This document shows positions 5,994-10,805 of a stretch of 10,805 nt of DNA, one piece after another. The translations under genes were made by a program, and so were the position numbers. Within the stretch, counting starts at the first letter, position 1, and each line of letters begins with the position of its first letter. Below the pieces are notes generated by a model, which was given only the letters and a program-made list of their open reading frames with translations, was not told the origin of the DNA and did no database searches. The stretch is from Candidatus Rokuibacteriota bacterium (lineage in GTDB: Bacteria > Methylomirabilota > Methylomirabilia > Rokubacteriales > CSP1-6). The stretch spans positions 1 through 10,805 of the forward strand of contig QHRT01000105.1 in NCBI GenBank assembly GCA_003220195.1, read 5' to 3'.

Positions 5994-6488
5994 GTGCCGT
6001 TCGACGCGAGTCACGGGAAGGACGTCGTCGATCTGATCGCCGCCGTCTTCGTCGAGTACGGCATGACGTTCGATCCCGACGACTTCGATGCTGATCTCCA
6101 GGACGTGCATGCGCACTACCTTGCGCGCGGCGGCATCTTCGCCGTGCTGGTCGACGCCGGCCGCGTGATCGGAACGGTCGCCGCGCTCCCGCGCTCCGAC
6201 ACGACGTGCGAGATCAAGAGGCTCTATCTCCGGCCCGAGTATCGGGGCCAACGCCACGGCCGGCGACTGATGGAGCACGTCCTCGCCTGGGCGGCCGAGC
6301 GCCGCTTTCACGAAGCCATCGCCTGGTCGGACGTGAGGCTCCTGACCGCTCATCGCGTGTACGAGCGCCTCGGGTTCGCGCCGATCGGCGAGCGAACGCT
6401 CGCGGACATCGACCGGAGCCGCGAGTACGGCTTCCGGCTCGCGCTTCAGGGCAAGGGCGCCGGCAGGTCCGACGCGTCCATCAGGTAG
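5994..6488 (+). CDS. GNAT-family N-acetyltransferase, substrate unknown
   Basis: This 164-residue protein has the GNAT acetyl-CoA fold. FDASHGKDVVDLIAAVF is helix 1, EYGMTFDPDDFDADLQD a conserved early segment, GGIFAVLVDAGRVIGTVAAL strands 2-4, and EIKRLYLRPEYRGQRHGRRL (74-93) motif A. AHRVYERLGF (119-128) is motif B. The phosphate-binding loop normally reads R-x-x-G-x-G; here it is R84-G-Q-R87-H-G89, so the first glycine is replaced by arginine. Most similar family members are annotated only as GNAT proteins, so no substrate is proposed. GTG 5994 is the only acceptable start near the expected N-terminus. Strand 1 looks short, and in-frame sequence reading RVVSPSL lies just upstream without a normal start codon. 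It begins 14 nt after the previous gene and is the last of the + strand run. Its last 14 or so codons overlap the 3' end of gltD on the other strand. Confidence 0.87.
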   Translation: MPFDASHGKDVVDLIAAVFVEYGMTFDPDDFDADLQDVHAHYLARGGIFAVLVDAGRVIGTVAALPRSDTTCEIKRLYLRPEYRGQRHGRRLMEHVLAWAAERRFHEAIAWSDVRLLTAHRVYERLGFAPIGERTLADIDRSREYGFRLALQGKGAGRSDASIR

Positions 6489-7894
6489 AGATCGACGCCG
6501 CGCGCGCACGAGCGGCCTTCCGCGATCGCCCAGACGATCAGCGACTGGCCGCGCTGCATGTCGCCGCAGGTGAAGACGCCCGGCACGCTCGTCATCCACC
6601 GGTCGTCCCGGCGGACGTTGCCGCGCTCGGTGAGGGCGAGACCGAGCTCCTCGATCGGCCCCGCCCGCTCGGGACCGAGGAATCCCATCGCGAGCAGCAC
6701 CAGGTCGACGTCGAGCGTGAACTCGGTGCCCGGGACCGGACGGAAGTCGAGGCGGCCGCCGTCACGCACGATCTCGACAGAGATCGCTTCGAGCGCGCGC
6801 ACGCGGCCCCGGTCGTCGCCGAGGAAGCGCCGCGTCGAGACGGAGTAGATGCGCTCCCCACCTTCCTCGTGCGCCGGGGACACGCGGAAGATGTTCGGCC
6901 ACTGCGGCCAGGGATTGTCGGGCGCGCGACGATCCGGCGGCCGGGGCAAGAGCTCGAACTGGTGGACGGACGTGGCGCCTTGACGGTGGACCGTGCCGAG
7001 ACAGTCGGCGCCGGTGTCGCCGCCACCGATGATGACGACGCGGCGGCCGGCGGCGCTGATGAACTCCCCGTCCGGGATCGGGTCGCCCTCGCAGCGCCGG
7101 TTCTGGAGCGGGAGAAAATCCATCGCGAAGTGGATGCCGGCGAGCTCGCGGCCGGGAATCGGGAGGTCGCGCGGCGCGCCGGCACCGCACGCGAGCACGA
7201 TCGCGTCGAACTCGCGCTGGAGCATCGCGACGGTCGGGTTCGTCCCGACATTCGCGTTCGGCTGGAAGACGACACCTTCCTTTTCCATGAGCTGGAGCCG
7301 CCGGTCCAGGAAGCGCTTCTCCATCTTGAACTCGGGGATCCCGTAGCGGAGCAGGCCGCCGATCCGATCCGAGCGCTCGAGCACCGTCACCAGGTGCCCC
7401 GCGCGATTCAGCTGCTGCGCGGCCGCCAGGCCGGCCGGACCGGACCCTACCACGGCCACTCTCTTCCCCGTCCGCACCGCTGGCGGCTGGGGCACGACGC
7501 GGCCGGCTTCGAACCCGCGCTCGATGATCGTCTGCTCCACCGCCTTGATCGTGACCGGATCGTCGTTGATCTCGAGCACGCACGATCCTTCGCACGGAGC
7601 GGGACAGAGACGGCCGGTCCACTCGGGAAAGTTGTTCGTCGCGTGCAGGCGATCGAGCGCCTCCGGCCAGCGGTCGCGATACACGAGGTCGTTCCAGTCG
7701 GGAATGATGTTGCCGAGCGGACAGCCCTGGTGGCAGAAGGGGATGCCGCAATCCATGCAGCGCGCCGCTTGCGTCTGCAGGTCCTGCACCGGATACGGCA
7801 GAGAGACTTCCTGCCAGTCGCGCAGACGCTCGTCGATCGGACGCGAGGGCGCCTTCTTCCGATGGATCTCGAGAAACCCGGTGACCTTGCCCAA
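6446..7894 (-). CDS. gltD: Glutamate synthase [NADPH], small (beta) subunit
   Basis: GltD passes electrons from NADPH through FAD and iron-sulfur clusters to GltB for synthesis of glutamate from 2-oxoglutarate and glutamine. The 482 residues start, from TTG 7894, as MGKVTGFLEIHRK, matching the family N-terminus exactly, which decides the start. Cysteines C46, C49, C54, C58 (CMDCGIPFCHQGC) and C97, C101, C105 (CPAPCEGSC) are the cluster-binding sets. VAVVGSGPAGLAAA (147-160) binds FAD, with ERSDRIGGLLRYGIPEFK following. VVIIGGGDTGADCLG (286-300) binds NADPH. GVFTCGDMQRGQSLIVWAI (439-457) completes the FAD site. The stop is TGA 6448-6446. The gene starts 5 nt after the gltB stop and is surely cotranscribed with it. 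No Shine-Dalgarno precedes the TTG; the intergenic bases read CCTCC. The open frame runs far upstream into gltB, but that part is a shadow. Confidence 0.97.
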   Translation of the reverse strand: MGKVTGFLEIHRKKAPSRPIDERLRDWQEVSLPYPVQDLQTQAARCMDCGIPFCHQGCPLGNIIPDWNDLVYRDRWPEALDRLHATNNFPEWTGRLCPAPCEGSCVLEINDDPVTIKAVEQTIIERGFEAGRVVPQPPAVRTGKRVAVVGSGPAGLAAAQQLNRAGHLVTVLERSDRIGGLLRYGIPEFKMEKRFLDRRLQLMEKEGVVFQPNANVGTNPTVAMLQREFDAIVLACGAGAPRDLPIPGRELAGIHFAMDFLPLQNRRCEGDPIPDGEFISAAGRRVVIIGGGDTGADCLGTVHRQGATSVHQFELLPRPPDRRAPDNPWPQWPNIFRVSPAHEEGGERIYSVSTRRFLGDDRGRVRALEAISVEIVRDGGRLDFRPVPGTEFTLDVDLVLLAMGFLGPERAGPIEELGLALTERGNVRRDDRWMTSVPGVFTCGDMQRGQSLIVWAIAEGRSCARGVDLYLMDASDLPAPLP

Positions 7895-7899
7895 GGAGG

Positions 7900-10805
7900 T
7901 TATCCGCTGGTCTTGCCGACCAGCTCCGCGAACGTGGGCTCGCGTCCCTCGGCGCGCGCCAGCGCCTCTGCCGCGAGGACTCGCTTGTAGTCCTTCGGCA
8001 TCACCTTGACGAACTTCGGGCGCCAGCTCATCCAGTCGTCGAGCACGGCGGCCGCGTACGTCGATCCGGTGAACTCGACATGCCGGCGGATCAACGTGCG
8101 GACCAGCTCGATCTCGTCCAGCCGGTCGAGCGATTCCAGATCGACCATGCCGCGGTTCACCCGCGTCGAGAAGTCTCCCTGGCGATCGAGCACGAACGCG
8201 ATGCCGCCCGACATGCCGGCGCCGAAGTTCCGGCCGGGGCGGCCCAGCACGACGACGCGGCCGCCCGTCATGTACTCGCACCCGTGGTCGCCGATGCCCT
8301 CGACGACGGCGTGCACGCCGCTGTTCCGGACGCAGAACCTCTCGCCCGCCACCCCGCGCACGTACGCCTCGCCACCGGTCGCGCCGTAGAGCGCGACGTT
8401 GCCGATGACGATGTTCTCCTCGGGGACGAACGTCGAGGCCCGCGGCGGGAACACGATCAGCCGGCCGCCCGAGAGTCCCTTGCCCCAGTAGTCGTTCGCG
8501 TCGCCTTCGAGCGTCAGCGTGATCCCCCGCGGCACGAATGCGCCGAAGCTCTGTCCCGCCGACCCGGTGAAGTGGACGCGAATCGTGTCGTCCGGAAGAC
8601 CCTCCGCGCCCCACCGTTTCGTGATCTCGTATCCGAGCATCGTCCCGACGGTGCGATGCACGTTGCGGATCGGCAGCCTGAGCTCCACCGGCTTCCTGTC
8701 CTCGATCGCGGCCCGGCATCGTGGAATCAGCGTGGTGCGATCGAGGGCCCGGTCGAGACCGTGGTCCTGTGGGACGACGCACCGGCGCGCGACCGTCGCC
8801 GGCATCTCGGGCTGGTAGAGGATCGACGAGAGGTCGAGCCCGCGCGCCTTCCAGTGCTCGACCGCTGCCCGCACGTCGAGCCGATCGACGCGGCCGATCA
8901 TCTCGTCCACCGTCCGGAATCCGAGCTGCGCCATCAGCTCACGCACTTCTTCGGCGAGGAAGTGGAAGAACGTGGTCACGAACTCGGGCTGACCCGCGAA
9001 CCTTTTGCGGAGCTCGGGATCCTGCGTCGCGATGCCGACCGGGCAGGTGTTCAGGTGGCAGACGCGCATCATGATGCAGCCCATCACGACGAGCGGCGCC
9101 GTGGAGAAGCCGAACTCCTCGGCCCCGAGCAAGGCGGCGATCACGACGTCGCGGCCGGTCTTCATCTGCCCGTCGACCTGCACGACGATCCGGTCGCGCA
9201 GCTTGTTCATCACGAGCACCTGCTGTGTCTCCGCGAGGCCGAGCTCCCACGGAACGCCGCCGTGCTTGATCGACGTGAGCGGGGACGCGCCGGTGCCGCC
9301 GTCGTGGCCCGAGATCAGCACGACGTCGGCGTGGGCCTTCGACACGCCGGCGGCCACGGTGCCGACCCCGACTTCGGCGACGAGCTTCACGTGAATGCGC
9401 GCGTCGGGGTTGCTGTTCTTCAGGTCGTGGATGAGCTGCGCCAGGTCCTCGATGGAGTAGATGTCGTGGTGCGGCGGCGGCGAGATGAGGCCGACGCCGG
9501 GCGTCGCGAATCGCACCTTGGCGATCCACGGATAGACCTTCGGCCCGGGGAGCTGGCCGCCCTCGCCCGGCTTGGCGCCCTGGGCCATCTTGATCTGGAG
9601 ATCGTCGGCATTGACCAGGTATTCGCTCGTCACGCCGAAGCGCCCGGACGCCACTTGCTTGATCGCGCTCCGGCGCCAGTCGCCGTTCGGATCGCGCCGG
9701 TAGCGCGCGGCATCCTCGCCGCCTTCGCCGGTGTTCGACTTCGCGCCCATCCGGTTCATCGCGATCGCGAGCGTCTCGTGCGCTTCCTGGCTGATCGAGC
9801 CGTAGGACATCGCGCCGGTCGCGAACCGTTTCAGGATCGACTCGACCGGCTCGACGTCGTCGAGCGGAATCGGCGTCGCGGCGGACCGCAGATCGATCAA
9901 TCCGCGCAGCGTGGCGAGGCGCCGGGTCTGGTCGTCGACGAGCTTCGTGTACTCCTTGTAGATCCGGTACTGTCCGGCCCGCGTCGCGTGCTGGAGCTTC
10001 TGCACGGTGTCGGGGTTGAACAGGTGATATTCGCCGTCGCGGCGCCACTGGTACTCGCCGCCCCAGTCGAGTTCGGCGCCGCCGACGGGCCGCTCGGGAA
10101 ACGCGTCCGCGTGCCGCCGGCACACTTCCTCGGCCACCATGTCGATGCCGATCCCGGAGAGGCGCGACGCGGTGCCGGTGAAGTAGCGCTCGACCACGTC
10201 CCGGTTGAGCCCGATCGCCTCGAAGATCTGGGCGCCGCAGTAGCTCTGCAGGGTCGAGATGCCCATCTTCGCCATGACCTTGAGGATGCCCTTGTTGAGC
10301 GCCTTGACGTAGTTCCGCACCGCCTGGTCGTGGTCGATGTCGGTCAGGAGGCCCTCACGGATCATGTCGTCGAGCGTCTCGAACGCGACCCACGGATTGA
10401 CCGCGCCCGCGCCGTAGCCGATCAGGAGGCACATGTGGTGCACTTCGCGGGCGTCACCGGTCTCGATGACGAGCCCGCAGCGCGTACGGGTGCCCTCGCG
10501 CACGAGATGATGGTGCACGGCGGCAGTGGCAAGGAGGCTCGGGATCGCCGCCAGCTCACGAGAGATCCCGCGATCGGACAGGATCACGATGCTGGCGCCG
10601 TCGGCGATCGCCTCGCTGGCGCGACGCTGAAGCTCCTCGCTCGCGCGCTCGAGCCCGGCGCGCCCCCCGGCGATCGGGAACAGCATCGACAGCGTGACGG
10701 CCTTGAAGCCCGGCACGCTCACGTTGGCGAGCTTTGCCAGCTCCGCACTGGAGAGCACGGGATCGGGCATCGCGATCTGCCGGCACGACTCCGGCTCCGG
10801 CTTCA
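7900..10805 (-). CDS. gltB: Glutamate synthase [NADPH], large (alpha) subunit, C-terminal two thirds (5' truncated by window)
   Basis: GltB makes two glutamates from 2-oxoglutarate and the amide nitrogen of glutamine. About 967 of the usual roughly 1500 residues are in the window. The frame stays open to base 10805, so ATG 10770 (MPDPVLSSAEL) is internal. The N-terminal Cys-type glutaminase domain lies outside. Numbering from that Met: the central domain is about 1-300 (TLSMLFPIAGG, ILSDRGIS, LLIGYGAGAVNPW, MAKMGISTLQSYCGAQIFE). The FMN/synthase domain is about 310-620 (GAMSYGSISQEAHETLA, AKSNTGEGGED, MAQGAKPGEGGQLPG, ISPPPHHDIYSIEDL, ISGHDGGTGASPL). The 3Fe-4S ligands are C565, C571 and C576 (CX5CX4C, codons within 9043-9078). 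The C-terminal glycine-rich beta-helix domain is about 700-880 (GSAGQSFGAF, GRNFGAGMSGG). The stop is TAA 7902-7900. No frameshift or missing motif is seen. The promoter lies outside the window. Confidence 0.97.
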   Translation of the reverse strand, partial: KPEPESCRQIAMPDPVLSSAELAKLANVSVPGFKAVTLSMLFPIAGGRAGLERASEELQRRASEAIADGASIVILSDRGISRELAAIPSLLATAAVHHHLVREGTRTRCGLVIETGDAREVHHMCLLIGYGAGAVNPWVAFETLDDMIREGLLTDIDHDQAVRNYVKALNKGILKVMAKMGISTLQSYCGAQIFEAIGLNRDVVERYFTGTASRLSGIGIDMVAEEVCRRHADAFPERPVGGAELDWGGEYQWRRDGEYHLFNPDTVQKLQHATRAGQYRIYKEYTKLVDDQTRRLATLRGLIDLRSAATPIPLDDVEPVESILKRFATGAMSYGSISQEAHETLAIAMNRMGAKSNTGEGGEDAARYRRDPNGDWRRSAIKQVASGRFGVTSEYLVNADDLQIKMAQGAKPGEGGQLPGPKVYPWIAKVRFATPGVGLISPPPHHDIYSIEDLAQLIHDLKNSNPDARIHVKLVAEVGVGTVAAGVSKAHADVVLISGHDGGTGASPLTSIKHGGVPWELGLAETQQVLVMNKLRDRIVVQVDGQMKTGRDVVIAALLGAEEFGFSTAPLVVMGCIMMRVCHLNTCPVGIATQDPELRKRFAGQPEFVTTFFHFLAEEVRELMAQLGFRTVDEMIGRVDRLDVRAAVEHWKARGLDLSSILYQPEMPATVARRCVVPQDHGLDRALDRTTLIPRCRAAIEDRKPVELRLPIRNVHRTVGTMLGYEITKRWGAEGLPDDTIRVHFTGSAGQSFGAFVPRGITLTLEGDANDYWGKGLSGGRLIVFPPRASTFVPEENIVIGNVALYGATGGEAYVRGVAGERFCVRNSGVHAVVEGIGDHGCEYMTGGRVVVLGRPGRNFGAGMSGGIAFVLDRQGDFSTRVNRGMVDLESLDRLDEIELVRTLIRRHVEFTGSTYAAAVLDDWMSWRPKFVKVMPKDYKRVLAAEALARAEGREPTFAELVGKTSG

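Noticed and set aside
7893..7900. AAGGAGGT, a perfect Shine-Dalgarno on the + strand
   Set aside because: No start codon follows at a useful distance and both flanking genes are on the - strand; it is the complement of the gltB-gltD junction.
6206..7990. Long + strand open frame of 594 codons opposite gltD
   Set aside because: It is antisense to a fully conserved gltD and overlaps the acetyltransferase in another frame. Its composition is typical of shadow frames.
7895..8782. Upstream extension of the gltD frame giving a 778-residue protein
   Set aside because: The extra sequence lies inside conserved gltB in another frame and is Arg-rich; TTG 7894 gives the exact GltD N-terminus.
8939..10123. 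A 394-codon - strand frame inside gltB
   Set aside because: It is Arg-rich with no motifs, fully inside gltB, whose conserved motifs are continuous in the other frame.

Overview
The window comes from a GC-rich bacterium with an outer-membrane-type lipoprotein pathway. Every protein gene is a chromosomal housekeeping or accessory gene. I see no transposase, integrase, phage gene, toxin, defence gene or CRISPR array. The gene content would fit a deep-branching environmental lineage of the Methylomirabilota/Rokubacteria, Acidobacteriota or Eisenbacteria kind, but this placement is a guess from codon and GC style, not a measurement.

Left end (1-1280): the 3' end of a galactose-1-phosphate uridylyltransferase gene is followed by tRNA-Gly(GCC), then a reverse-strand lipoprotein gene, then tRNA-Cys(GCA) and tRNA-Leu(UAA). 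Gly(GCC)-Cys(GCA)-Leu(UAA) is the same trio, in the same order, as glyW-cysT-leuZ of E. coli. Here it is split by the antisense lipoprotein gene. The gap between that gene and tRNA-Cys carries what looks like a bidirectional promoter whose two -10 elements overlap.

Centre (1345-6488, + strand): a tight run of six genes, probably one operon. They are lgt (prolipoprotein diacylglyceryl transferase), a B12-binding-like radical SAM protein, moaA (GTP 3',8-cyclase), a chlorite-dismutase-family heme protein of the coproheme decarboxylase type, a PPOX-fold flavin/F420 protein and a GNAT acetyltransferase. Junctions are overlaps or gaps of at most 18 nt. The radical SAM gene is broken by a frame change near 2600. 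Its N-terminal third is in the same frame as moaA, so automatic annotation could miss it, or fuse it falsely to MoaA. Its 5' end also overlaps lgt by about 148 nt.

Right end (6446-10805, - strand): gltD and the last two thirds of gltB encode the NADPH-dependent glutamate synthase of ammonia assimilation. gltB runs off the window. gltD and the acetyltransferase gene converge and overlap by 43 bp.

The most interesting points are the interrupted tRNA trio with its shared promoter, the frameshifted radical SAM gene with its overlapping neighbours, and the heme protein translationally coupled to moaA. I found no evidence of a novel multi-gene system.
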